64,000 nucleotides of DNA from Diplonema papillatum (Eukaryota; Euglenozoa; Diplonemea; Diplonemida; Diplonemidae): assembly GCA_030068145.1 (NCBI GenBank), contig JAPJBO010000256.1, forward strand, positions 1-64,000, in the 5' to 3' direction. Positions 42,701 to 54,000 of this stretch are shown one piece after another. The notes under the pieces are model-generated. The model was given only the letters and a program-made list of their open reading frames with translations. It searched no databases and had not been told where the DNA came from. The translations under genes were made by a program, and so were the position numbers. Each line of letters starts with the position of its first letter. Within the stretch, counting starts at the first letter, position 1.

Positions 42701-45161
42701 GATGCGGTTTACCGAAGCCATCGAGCGCCACGGCCAGGGATGGATACGTTTACTCGCCGATCGATGCTACGGCAGTACAGCAAACCCACTATGCAGCCTG
42801 AGTTCAGCCCCGCGCACCTAGCGCTCAGAAGGCAACCCGTGATCACTTCGGTGTGAGGGATCAGTCCTGACCGAGCCTATTGCCTGCCGGGCGCCTGCTC
42901 CGTTGCGGTGTTTGCTTTCTGACCAATGCGTTCCACGTCTGAAGGGTTCTTGCGTTAAGTTCGCGCCTTCTGCAGGTATACAGACTTGATCACGACTTTT
43001 GGAAACGAAGCTTACTCTTGAGATCTGGTGTGGAGGGCCATCGTTACCTGACAAAACCCACTCATGCAGCCTGAGTTCAGCCCCGCGCATCTAGCGCTCA
43101 CAAGGCAACCCGTGTTTTTTTTTTTTTTTTTTTTTAAGCAAGCACACTGCTTAGCACAGGGGTTTATATGGAAAGCTGGGTCCTCTGTATTCCTCCACAT
43201 GCCTGTGGGGGTGGTTAACTTTTACCAAGAAAGTGTTTTCTCAGTGTGGTTGCGGAGCTGCACCCAAGGACCCCCCAGTGTAGCATAGCGCAGCCCAGCA
43301 CAGCCGAATTGTGTCTCGTTCGTGTCTCGATCATAAAGGAAAAGGTGTATCAAGTGTACGGCAGGGAACTCCAAGTTAAAACAACGTAAGCTGCAAACGG
43401 GGCACTACAGACCTACAATACTAGCCTCAAAAAGGGGCACTGGATGTGCAACAACCAGGGTTCTTCTTGTAAGGACAGCTGCTGCTGTATCAAAGTATAA
43501 CGAAGCTCTTGCAAACTTGAGCTGTGTAGGGCGCACATTTGCATAGCCACAACCAAGTACTCCCTCAAAAGAGTCAACGAAGTCCGCTGTGACTGGCTCA
43601 TTCCACTGAAAGTGGACGCCAAGAACAAGCAAGCTGGCTCCCCGAGCCCGGCCCCCTTCAGTGGCTGGTCCCCCAGTGCTGGCCACTCACGGCAGCCCCC
43701 CGACAGTTTTCTTTTTTTTTTGGAGCGTGGGGGTCAGGGGTTTATATGGAAAGCTGGGTCCTCTGTGTTCCTTCACATGCCTGTGGGGGTGGTTAGCTTT
43801 TTACCAAGAAAGTGTTTTCTCGGTGAGGACCGCCCCTCCATTCCAGCCCAGGGTAGCCCCGCGCAGCATAGCGCAGCCCAGCACAGCCGAATTGTGTCTC
43901 GTTCGTGTCTCGATCATAAAGGAAAATGTGTGCCAAGTGTACGGCAGGGTAAGCTGCAAACGGGGCAACAATACTAGCCTAAAAAGGGGCACTGGGTGTG
44001 CAACAAGCAGGGGTTTCCTTGTAAGGACAGCTGCTGCTGGATCAGAGTATAACGAAGCCCTTGCAAACTTGAGCTGCGTAGGGCGCACATTTGCATAGGT
44101 CACTGGTGCTTCCTGAGTTCGAAGCTCTCCAGAATCACTGTCGTGATCTCTCTCATGACATGTGGAATGTCGCCACAACCAAGTACTCCCTCATAAAAGA
44201 GTCAACGAAGTCCGCTGTGACTGGCTCATTCGACTGAAACTGGACGCCAAGAACAAGCAAGCTGGCTCCCCGGGCCCGGCCCCCTTCAGTGGCTGGTCCA
44301 CCAGTGCTGGCCACTCACGGCGGCCCCCCGACAGTTTTCTTTTTTTTTTTTTTTTTTTGGAGCGTGGGGGTTACCCCCACGTAAGACCCCCCTAATAAAT
44401 CACTGGTGGGGGTTACCCCCACGTAAGACCCCCCTTATGAATCACTGAATTCCTCCGGTTTTTTCCTTAGCGGGAGCACTGAAATTCCGACGATCCCGAA
44501 TGGGCGTACAGATGGGTGTCTTTCGACGTTTTTTTTTTTCTGCCAGCGTTTCGCCGCCCGGGGGGATTGTACTTGGCTCAGCATTCTGTCTACTCGCTGG
44601 GTCTCTATTGGAGTGGCTAAAAAACAAACGCGTAGTTTTAGTGTACTCAAAACAAAAAGAGAAACGTCAACGCACCTGTGTTTCTTCTAATTCTGACTGC
44701 AAGACTGCCAGCTGATCGACCATACCTTGACTAGCTACCTTTGTGACTTGCAGTGCTGAGTGCATGTTGTCACAAGACTTGCACAGACGGCTGACATCAG
44801 CAGCCACCCGTCGGTACTGTTCTGTTACTGTTTTGAAATCCGCGAGAAACGCTTGGTGCAACTCCAGTGTGCGGGCTTCTAAGACGGACCTCAGATTCTT
44901 CCGTTCGGGTGCGGCAACATGATCCGACGTGTACACGTCACTTATAGCTGACAAGCTGGTTCGCATATTGTCGTCCATAGGCACATCCAGTACTTTTTTC
45001 AGCTTTCTCGTGAGAGTCGTGTGCTGCGAGGACGAACTGCCCGAGTACGATCCCGGCGGACGACTCAGCAGAGAAGAACTTTTGGTCAACGCATCACGGC
45101 TTGGAATTCGTGAGATCGACGCAGAACTGGCCGACGCAGCCAGCACCGCCGGCATCGACAT
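39774..45161 (-). CDS. COG6: COG6, conserved oligomeric Golgi complex subunit 6 (3' end unresolved)
   Basis: COG6 belongs to the eight-subunit COG tethering complex for retrograde transport within the Golgi. Exons on the minus strand are 44676-45161 (162 codons), 40507-41403 (299) and 39774-40337 (188), joined in phase 0 with donors GTGCGT, GTATGG and GTATGT. This gives 649 residues; human COG6 has about 657. Family-like segments include LTRKLKKVLDVPMDDN and CKSCDNMHSALQ near the N-terminus. Further on are GIEVMEMTYLQQSQGYDRLN, INTLKDRPPLW, HDPLRSVSDVLAWVHQIAAE, RSKIEQTLEVAPP and SGIVDPLL. Only a short C-terminal exon after GSRATRSICSAYET is missing. A 21-nt candidate (INVGDML, 39671-39691) is weak. 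Start ATG 45159-45161. The first intron, 3.27 kb, is packed with repeats. Confidence 0.9.
41404..44675. repeat. COG6 intron 1, filled with nested repeats
   Basis: A block with CCTGCGCCGCAGGCGCGAAA and GGTCGCACTTACAG recurs near 42147, 42259 and 42441. GCAGCCTGAGTTCAGCCCCG followed by GCGCTC recurs at 42793 and 43063. A larger unit of about 0.6 kb occurs twice (about 43140-43720 and 43735-44360). It includes GGGGTTTATATGGAAAGCTG, AAGAAAGTGTTTTCTC, GCACAGCCGAATTGTGTCTC and AAGAACAAGCAAGCTGGCTC, and each copy ends in a long T-run. A 22-base T-run is at about 43113-43134. No host ORF is supported. Confidence 0.8.
44365..44446. repeat. 41-bp tandem duplication with palindrome GTGGGGGTTACCCCCAC
   Basis: Two copies of a block containing the near-palindrome GTGGGGGTTACCCCCAC, then GTAAGACCCCCCT and AATCACTG, sit next to a T-run at the end of the second 0.6-kb unit. 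Each copy could form a hairpin. Confidence 0.85.
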
Positions 45162-45493
45162 CGTTCACTTCCCTTCTTTTGGTTGCCCAACAGCGTGGCG
45201 ATGCAGTGCCCCTACTTTCCTCAGGAATGAACCAGGAGCCCCAAGGGTTTTGGCCTTTTTACGTGACACAATATGCCTGCCAATGATATCCAACTTGCCA
45301 GATATCTATGAGTTTGCTCTGTTCGTGAGACAAAGTGCCGCAGAATGCTGAAGGAAACGGAGAGTTCTACAAACGCAAGAGGCTTTGACAGCGACCAGTC
45401 GTAGAGGCTGGCATAAGTCATTTCTGTTCCTCTAACGCTCGCCCCGCGGTCGAGTCTCAAAGCAAGGGAGTCACTAGGGCTTAAACGCGGGTG

Positions 45494-45685
45494 TCATTCG
45501 GCCGAAACACGGACGAACTCCTCCCGCGCGACACCAGCACAGCGGACAAAGTCCCTGGCCAAAGGTTCGCATGCTAGCAGTCCGACCGGATGAAAGTCCT
45601 GCGATGCTTCTTCTCGCTTAAAATCTTCTCGCAGTATGTCGTGATAACATTGATACAGCCGGACGCGAGCGGTTTCGCAAACCAT
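45494..45685 (-). CDS. Small twin-CX9C (CHCH-type) protein
   Basis: This 63-residue frame contains two perfect CX9C motifs: CETARVRLYQC near the start and CEPLARDFVRC near the end, separated by a charged helical linker (REDFKREEAS). Twin-CX9C proteins form two disulfides and usually live in the mitochondrial intermembrane space after oxidation by Mia40. Many assist respiratory-chain assembly. The start is uncertain. The first ATG in frame (45683-45685) follows a good acceptor (CATCACAG). Upstream, ATG GCG AGT CAA with a possible donor could add MASQ across a roughly 56-nt intron. It lies about 330 bp upstream of COG6 on the same strand. The exact family member cannot be named. Confidence 0.68.
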   Translation of the reverse strand: MVCETARVRLYQCYHDILREDFKREEASQDFHPVGLLACEPLARDFVRCAGVAREEFVRVSAE

Positions 45686-45964
45686 CTGTGATGTTGGTTG
45701 TGGGTGCCAGTCAGTGAGCAACCGTTGTCCGTGAATGTAACTTGACTCGCCATCGGACGGGCTTTTGCTTCACATTTCATCGACAGAGAGAAGTGACGAG
45801 CTCGAGTAAGGTTTTGTGCATCACGTCACTGCCACTGCGGCGCTATGGCAAGGATCGAGGGTGGGCGTGGGCGTCAGAAACTTCCTTCACAAGCCTGTAT
45901 CATATTCGCCGGAGCCAAAACAGGAAGGACAAAGTTCCTTATCCGGAGCCGAAGTTTTGGAATA

Positions 45965-46410
45965 AACCTTTGTATGGGCTCACTAGTTTCTAAAAGGGCC
46001 TTTTATGGACAGCAGAGTTTTGCAAAATACCCTTGTATGGACACAAGGTTTGCAAAATACCCTTGTATGAAGATTCTGAATAAATACCCTTGTATGGACA
46101 CACACATTCTCAAAAGGGACCTTGTATGGACAGACTTTTTTGGTCCCTTATATGGACGGCAGATGTTCAAAAATACCCTTGTATGGAGAACCTACCCTTA
46201 TATGGACGCCGTGCTTTCGAAAAGTCCCTTGTATGGACGACATACTTTTGAAAAGTCCTCTTGTATGGACACCTGACTTTTGAAAAGACCCTTGTATGGA
46301 CACCTGACTTTTGGAAAGACCCTTGTATGGACGACGTATTTTCGAATACCCTGGTGCACTATTGTGTCTGGAAGCCTGCTCCATTGCAAACTTGTGTGGA
46401 CGACGTACTT
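45965..46410 (+). repeat. Left terminal inverted repeat of the MULE: ~30-bp subrepeats (CTTGTATGGAC)
   Basis: About 14 subrepeats contain CTTGTATGGAC, with spacers such as ACACCTGACTTTTGAAAAGA. Spacing is close to 30 bp in the inner part (46262, 46292, 46322). The array is the inverted counterpart of 47549-47770, so the two could fold into a long stem around the transposase. Confidence 0.88.
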
Positions 46411-46543
46411 CGAATACCCCTGTGCACTATTGTGTTCGGAAGCCTGCTCTCCATTGCAAAAGTTTTGTGTGTGCGCCCCCCTCCCCTTTCCCTTTGCAAA
46501 TCCAAAATATTTGTGTTAGGGGTATGGTAAAGTCATAGCAAAG

Positions 46544-47350
46544 ATGACCGAGGCGACAGTTGTTTCGATTCTGAAGGACCTCCCATTCACCTCTGCGGAT
46601 GAAAAGAGTGATGTTCTTAGCCTTGCGTTTCGCGAGGATTTGCATGATGGCGTTGAAGCCCTCAAGGGTGAGCCAGATGTATTGTTAGCTGCATTGCGTA
46701 AACTCTTGAAGAGGAGCGAAAAGGTTGGCAAAACCGGGTCTTTGGCGTCTGAGACGAACGAGACGGACTCTGGGAAGGCATCAGACAACGAAGACGAAGA
46801 TGAAGACGAAGACGAAGCTGTTGGGACTGCCCCTGTCACCGGACACAACTTCTGTGTTGCACACTTTTTCCATCGGCCAACAGTTTTTTTGAACGGGTGC
46901 TAACGGTCTGTTACCTTCAGCGACGAAGCTCCGGCGTTCACAGAGAGCAACCCGTATTTTGCTGCCATCAGAGCAGTAGATCCGGACTCGCGTAGTCGGG
47001 TGTACACCAAGCGCGATGAAGAAGGCAGGCGGTTTACATTTTGTTTCCTGGCCTTCGGGGCCGCGATCCGTGCGACCGCCCACGTGGTCCCACTGATAAG
47101 CATTGACGCCGCGCACATGGAAAGGGGGGGGGTGCTTTTCAGTGCTGTTGGCATCGACGCCAACCTCGGCACAATTCCCATTTGCTACGCTTTGGGAACC
47201 ACGGAAGATACAGAGTCATGGTCTCGATTCCTTCAAAATCTGAGCGAAATACACGCTGGCAGCAACTTTGGCCTCATTTCTGACAGGGACAAAGGACTCG
47301 AGGCTGGGTTCTCCCCAGGACACCGAACTTACTTTGCCGGGAACACATAA
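46544..47350 (+). pseudogene. MULE (Mutator-like) transposase, broken
   Basis: One plus-strand frame runs from ATG 46544 across a single stop at 46901-46903 to 47350. The first part is acidic (DNEDEDEDEDE). The second reads NPYFAAIRAVDPDSRSRVYT, then RFTFCFLAFGAAIRAT, ISIDAAHM and GVLFSAVGIDANLGTIPICY. It ends with DTESWSRFLQNL and GLISDRDKGLEAG. This is the order of the MULE DDE core, with the first Asp in ISIDAAH and the second in SDRDKGL. After GLEAG the frame is lost; a CREHIKRN-like string appears in another frame near 47340. The third catalytic Glu is absent. The stop at 46901 could be removed by an intron ending TTACCTTCAG. The inverted satellite termini on both sides support a transposon. 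Confidence 0.78.
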
Positions 47351-47548
47351 AGCGGAACGTGGTTTCTTCTCTGGATTGTTCTGACACGGCATGATGTCGC
47401 TCTTTGATGCCTTTTCATACCCTTCCACTCAGAATGTGAAGGCTCCAATTTCACCGCAGCTTTGCTAATGTGTACATGGGTGAACCCCAACATCAAATAA
47501 ATCATTCCACGGGTCGACGTGCAGCAAGCAGGTTTCACTACACCGTGC

Positions 47549-47770
47549 AAGGGACTTTTCGAAAATCAGGTGTCCATATAAGGGACCTGGAAAGTTTGTC
47601 CATACAAGGGGCTATAAAAAATATCTCGTCCATACAAGGGCCTTTTCCAAAGTCAGGTGTCCATACAAGGGACTTTTTCAAAGTCAGGTGTCCATACAAG
47701 GGAATTTCGAAAGTTTGCTGTCCATACAAGGGACTTTTTCAAAGTCAGGTGTCCATACAAGGGACTTTAC
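47549..47770 (-). repeat. Right terminal inverted repeat of the MULE
   Basis: About seven subrepeats carry GTCCATACAAGGG at roughly 30-bp spacing (near 47629, 47658, 47688, 47718 and 47748). The internal phrase TCAGGTGTCCATACAAGGGA is the reverse complement of the left array's phrase. It has fewer copies than the left side. Confidence 0.88.
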
Positions 47771-48032
47771 CCAAACAGGAATTATTGTCTCAGGCAGAAG
47801 AGTCAAGTCGATCATCAAGAACTATAAAGGGGGGAAAATGTTCTTGGGTTTGAAGAGCGCGTGGTGCTTGCACCACTGTGGCCAGGTTATTTAACCGCGG
47901 ATTTAGTGAAGGATTGTTCAGGAAACGGTCGCGAGCGAAACCCGACCAGGTAACGACCATTTCACTGTCTTCTTTGTTTTGTGATGCGAACATCACGAGG
48001 TGCTGTCCGAAGACACCGCCCACGTGAGCACT

Positions 48033-48085
48033 GTTAAGCATTGAGTTCTTTTAAGTACATGAACCACATGGATTAGCATGCACTG
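48033..48085 (-). other. Conserved 53-bp 3' tail of LINE A
   Basis: This is identical to 22754-22806 and nearly identical to the LINE B tail at 56082-56134. Conservation at three loci marks it as the 3' end the reverse transcriptase starts from. Beyond it the three loci differ, apart from CCGCCCACGTGA at two of them. Confidence 0.85.
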
Positions 48086-48099
48086 CCTTGAAAGTCAGG

Positions 48100-51000
48100 T
48101 TATCGGATGACGTCGTCACCTGCCATTGCGTCGTCAAGGTCGAGCATTTGTGGAGCTAGCGGGGTTTGGCTTTCTTGCGATTCCAGAGACTGAGTCGGCG
48201 AGTACGAGGGCGGGCACGTGTGTCCGTTTTTCACTTTCGAGGGCATTGGTGTGCCCGTGGTCCCCGGTCGTTTCTGAGAGCTGCTTGCCCTCGGTACCTT
48301 CTTCTTCCTTCGATGCACCCCTGAGTCGGGGGTGGTCGCCTTCGTCTTCTTCCGCTTGCGGCCGGCGATCGGGCCTTCCTTCGGGGTGCCTAGCACCCTC
48401 TTCTTCAGCGCTGGTCGTTCGCTGGTTCCTGGCGTTGGTGGCGGCCTTTTGGTCGCCCGTCCGGTCGTCGCCGTCTCCTTTTTCGTTGCCGCGGGCGGCG
48501 CTTGCGCCGCTCGCTTTCCAACTGGCGTTCCCCGTTGTACGCCCACCTGGGTGGGTGAGGAGGGCCTCTTCTTCTTGTTGCGTCCGGGGGTTGACGGGAC
48601 GTTCGGCTTGTTGGACTGGTGGTGGCCGCGGCTGCAACATGCCGCCGGTCGCCTCTGCGTCAGCGTAGGGAGCCTTTTGCACTCTTGGCAGGTTCCTCTG
48701 CCATGCGTGCGGCAGGCATGATGCCCGCTGCGGCAACACGCCGCCGCCGTCTTGCACTCGCCGCACTTCGTCGTGCTGTGCTCTGTGCACACCGCGATCG
48801 GCTGCCCATCGTTCGCGTGGTGATGGTGCCGGCAGCACATCTCTACCGTGGGCACGTCCCTTCGGACGAGTGCTCTGCACGCCTCACACTTCCCTTTGTG
48901 ATGGGTCGCGCACGTGACGAGTGCCTTCTCTATATCGACACCCGGCATATGCACGGGGTCTGGGTGCAGTTGTGGTGGGGCAGGCAGGGCCCACCTCGCC
49001 GCTCTCCCGATCGTCCAGTCAGGGTACGCCGGGCACTGCGTCCCTACATCGCTTCCTTTCACTTGTTCCTCAAGTATCGTCCCCGTGTGTGCCTCGCGAA
49101 AGCGTGGCCTGGGCCGTACACCCGATATCCCCGAGATGCCCATGAACGACAGCGACGTCGTCGGGCACACCCTCTCCCCTCTCATGCAGCTTCCCAGCCC
49201 TTGCTGTGCCGCCAGCTTGTCCAACGCGCTCATCATGCAGCGCAGGACGTTTCCCCGTTCTCTCACCCCCTTCGGCGCATTCCCGTGCAGCGGCATGCTG
49301 AGGCCCGAGAAGAGTTCAAAGTCGATCGCAAGCTCTAGCATTGACGCCTGCCCGCTCTCGGTCCACTGCATGTCAGACAGCCACGCTACCAACGCATAAA
49401 ACGTCGGTAGTCCCCAGGTCTTGTTTCGCTCCCACGTCCATGCCGGGGCAATCCGCGCAAAGGGGTGGTCAAATTTCTCGGCAGGCATCGCATCCGCTCT
49501 CGACCAGGGGGTCGTGGGGTTCCTGGCTACCCAGCCACGTGCTTCGAGCCCTGCCCGTTCCGCAAGGATTTCAGCCATCATCTCCTGGAGCCGCCTCGAT
49601 AAGTGGGCGTTCTCCGGTACAACCACACCATGTTCCAGCGTGCATCGGGGCCACTCGGTTCGGTTGGCCGCCATCAGCCCGGCGTGTGCTTCCCGCCGGC
49701 GAATGTGTGAGTATGCGTCGCAGTCCCAGTAGATATGCTGTTCGTTCTCCGTCACGCCGCTCCCACAGTGCTTGCAGCTGGGCGCCTGCGGCTCAGCTCC
49801 GGCCTGCCTCATCCGCGACGTGAACTCCGCCGTGTTCACACCCCCCGCAATCGCAACTCGAATTAGCTTCGCCGTGTGCGCGGAACATTCCCTCGTCTTC
49901 CAGAACGCATTCGTGCGCTCCAAGTCGGCTCTTTCCAGCCCCTGATATCCTGGCCTTCTCGCCATCAGTCGGGCCCACGTCCTCGTTCTCAGGTCCGCCC
50001 TCACTTCGTGCCCCCTCTTCGAGGGCGACGAGGCCAGCGGGTCGAACACTGCACCATTCCGTCGTAGCGTGCGAGATAGGGGCCCAGGTTCCCATATGTG
50101 TCCACACTCCTCCATGCTCCTCATCGCCAGCCCGACTGGGCCGAGGGGTTGGTCCCCCTCGGCGTACCGCCCCCGGATACTCTCCATCAGAGGTAGCAGT
50201 CGCGGTAGCCTCTCGCACGCCGCGTAGAACGCCGTCGTCACCCGGTACGCTAAACACGTACCGGGGTCCGTCAGGTGGCCCTTCTCCTGGAAGTTCAGGA
50301 CCATTTCTCTCGCGCGCTTCGGGTTTGCTCCACCCCAGATCAGACCCATCACCGACGTCGTCAACCGCTTCATCGCCACCTTCGACACCGGCGCGAAGGA
50401 GCAGCCTGATAGCGCTGCCGGCAACACATTCGACTGCACAATACGGACCCGCTTTTCGTACCGGAACGGCGCGTGGCGGAGGCCTTCCGCTAGGGCCGCC
50501 GCCCTCTCTACCCTCTTAGAGTCGGACCTCTCCTTTCTGTTCTTCGCCGTTGAGACTAGGGCCCCCAGACACGTGACGGACTTGCTAAATCGCAGCAGCG
50601 CATTTCCGCTTCGGAGTCTGAGCGTCGACTGGTGCCTCTGCCTCGTCGAGAATGCGATGGTCTTCTCGAGGTTTAGCTGCATTCCGGTGAGTGTGCAGAA
50701 CTCGTCAACAATGTCGACTCCCTTTTGCAATGCGGCCTCTGACAGCCTGGACAGTAGTGTGGCATCATCCGCGTACGACTTAGGACTCACACCCTCAGCT
50801 TCTTTCTTGACCGCTTTCATCACTACCGACAGCAGGGCATTGATGAGTATGACGGACACAGGGCACCCTTGAAGGATACCGTTGGTCACACTAAACTCCC
50901 TGCCCACCCCTAGCGGCAACTTGAAGCGTCTCGCGAGCAGACTGTAAATCGCCCTCAGCGGCTTGAGAACCCGACCGTGCAGTCCTAAGTCCTCAGCCAA

Positions 51001-54000
51001 GCGTAGCACTACCTCTCGCGGGACCATGTCGAAACACTTCCGGAAGTCCAGCGCCACTCCGTAGAGCGGCTCTCCGTCCAGCAAGGCGTCCTCCACCTCG
51101 AGCCCTATCTCCATCAAGACGTCCTCGATCCGGTGGCCCGGCCGAAAGCCTTTCTGTCCTTCTTCGATCCACCCCTCCTGCCACAGGACAATGTCCGCAA
51201 GCCTGCGGCAGGCCCACAAGCGGTACACGGCGGACGTGACGGTTATCGGCCTCGTGTGCAGCGGGTCTTGGCTCTCATCTTTCGGCACCATCGACACCAG
51301 CGCAGTTGTCATGCTTGCCGGCCAGTCCCCAGTCGCTTCGACCAGGTTCATGACGTCTGCAAGTGCATTCAGCAGGGGGAGCGGCAACTCCCGCAGTTCA
51401 GCCATGCGCCAGCCATCCACCCCTGACGCGCTTTTCTTCGGCTTCTTCCTCAGCAGAATTCGCAGCTCCTCCCCCGTGATTGTTCCGGCTTCCATCAAGT
51501 GTGGGCCGATGTGATCCTGGAACCGATCCCGAAACGGCTCGTACTCCGGCTCTGGCCCGTCCTTGTACTTACGCAGGATAGGGTCCCACGCAGTGTTCAG
51601 CGCCTCGTCCATCTCGTCAACATTTGCAGTCACTCCCGCCCCCGTTCGCAACACCCCCGACGGCTCAGCGCGTCCGGCGCAGATGGTTGTCAGACATCGT
51701 CTGCTCGCATCGGCCCTCTCGTTCAGCTTGTCTCGGTACTTCGTAAACCTGGCCGCCGATCCTTCCCTTCCGAGCCTACTCGTCTCTTCCCGCAATGCCG
51801 TGAGAAGCTGCTTCGCCTCCTCATGATCCGGGAATCCTTCTGTCCCTTGGCCACCTTTCATGCACGCCTGTGCCAGCCGTCTGCTGTTCTGCCAGCAACG
51901 GGATACTTCATGCGGAACTGCCTCCGGCCCGCGTCGCTGCGCAAGGTAGCTGCAGATGCGTTCCATCCTGTGGATGGCCTTCCGGAGCCGTAGCTGTCTG
52001 CTGTTCGCCGCCCCCGACCCGTCGCTCGCAGTGCTTGCCGTGATACAGACTCTCTTAGGCGACGTCTTTATCCCCCGGCCGGTACTCCTTCCCCTTTCTT
52101 CCGCAGGGATTCCGAAGGCATCCTGCAAGTACTGCTCACTGACTCGTGACCACTCGAGCCAGGCCTCTTCCACTCGCTGTGCTGCCAGCCGTTCTGCGAA
52201 ATCGGAGTTGGTCAGTCTCTGTACGGCTTCCCTGTTAGCTTCTGTGTCCGAGAGGCCCCACTTGGGTCCCCCCTCGGTAGGGATTTCCCGCGGTACTTTA
52301 AATCGCCACACGATTTGGCGCAGCGCCGCAATGTCCAGGGTCATTGTCACGAGCCGGTGTCCCGGTACGTTCACCGCGGTGGTGACGCATTGACGGAAAG
52401 CTCCCGTCGTTATTCGGTTGAGGAGTATGCGGTCGATCCTCGTGCCTGTCGTCCGGGCGCTGGTAAAGGTCGGTGGTGGCGGTGTGTCACCGGTACGCGC
52501 ATGGTGCAGTTCCGCTGCGTCGGACCATCCGTTCCTTAGTGCCTTCCGCAGCACAGGGGACCGGTCTTCTTCCGTGTTCAGGTCACCCATCACCATTATG
52601 GGGACGTCACCGAGGCTATCTGCCGCTGCGAAGAGGATCTTCTCCAGCATGTCCTCACGCTCCTCGCTCTCCGCCCTCCCGTTTCCGGAAGGGCAGTAGA
52701 CATTGAACACGTGCACGAACGTGTTGCCGGCCCCTGTTGCTACTACCGTATGGCTCACTCGGTCCGGGGACCGTATTGCTGCGTGCGAGAGCGCCGTCAT
52801 CGTATCGTACGCAGGTATCGGTCTCAGTACTAGAGTGGAGAGCCCTCCGTTCGCGGCGTTCACCGTCGAGCGACTACCGGAGTTTCTACAGAGTCTTCCG
52901 GGAGGCGGCAGGCCCCAGTGGCAGCACCATTTCCGCAGGTATTCCTCCGCCTGCGCCCGTTTGCACGGAAGGAGTGTCACCTCCTGGCAGCAGAGAAGAT
53001 CCGCTTCCACCGCGTCGGCCGCTGGGAGATATTGAAGTAAGCTAGTTACGTTCAACGTCGCGAACTTCATCTCCGTGCGGCCGGGGCCCGGGTTCTGTTC
53101 GATGTCTCCAGCGCTTAACAGCTGCTGTCTAGTAGTTTCCTTAATAGATATAAGAGTTCTTTGGCGATTACACAAGTCAGTACGTGGCGCGGGGCTGAAC
53201 TGTTGCTGGGGGGGTGGGGAGGACGCCTGAGGGCGGGGCGGGGGGGGCATGGGGGGAGTTTCTTGCGGGGTGTCCCGGCCTTGCAAACGTTGGGAGGCGG
53301 CCTCGCGCACGGCCCTGTAGGTGAGCGAGACCCGGTCGCGTGCGACATCATCGGGACGAATCCCGTGTGTCCACAGGCTCCTGGCCTCGCCTTCCATGTG
53401 GCACAGTGTGCCGACCGGCAGGGGGGTTCTCACTCTCCGGCTCCCCCTCTCCCACTCCATGACCGTGTCGCTCAAGAGCGATACGGTCGCTACCCTCGGA
53501 CCCAGTTCTCTCTGGTCTTTGTGGGGGTTGATCCCCACTCCCCTCCGGTACCAGTTGGCCAGCAACTGGTCCGGTTCCCACCCGAGACGGTCACGTATGA
53601 GATCCGCCGCTTCTTTCAGGGGCCCCTCGGGGATACCCCGTTCCAGTCTGACCGGGGGTCCGCCCTGTCGGTAGGCGTGTCCCCACTGCTGGGTCTCTCT
53701 GCTTTGTTCTCCCCCCAGCCTCCTCCAAGTGGCTTTCGGCCCAAGCTCGGGTACTCGGCTCAGTCTGTCCAGAAGATCCCGAGGGATCGTCTGGAAGCTT
53801 AGTCCGGGGATTGCTCCCTCCACCCTGACAGGGCCCCCCCCGCAGGCACGCTGGCCTTTGTGGGGGGATTGTTTGTGCGCTGCGGGTAAATTTCCCGGGC
53901 TAATGAGGCCTGGCGCATTGTGGGAGAGAGGGGGGCAAAAAGAAGAAGAAGAAGAAGAGGGATCGCCACCACCTTCGCCTGCTCCATCGTCGAACTGCGT

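Noticed and set aside
49257-49335. Plus-strand ORFs overlapping LINE A and B (up to 267 codons)
   Set aside because: They are antisense shadows of the long minus-strand ORF2 in GC-rich codons. The one plus-strand peptide matching LINE protein (57350-57424) is due to the inversion.
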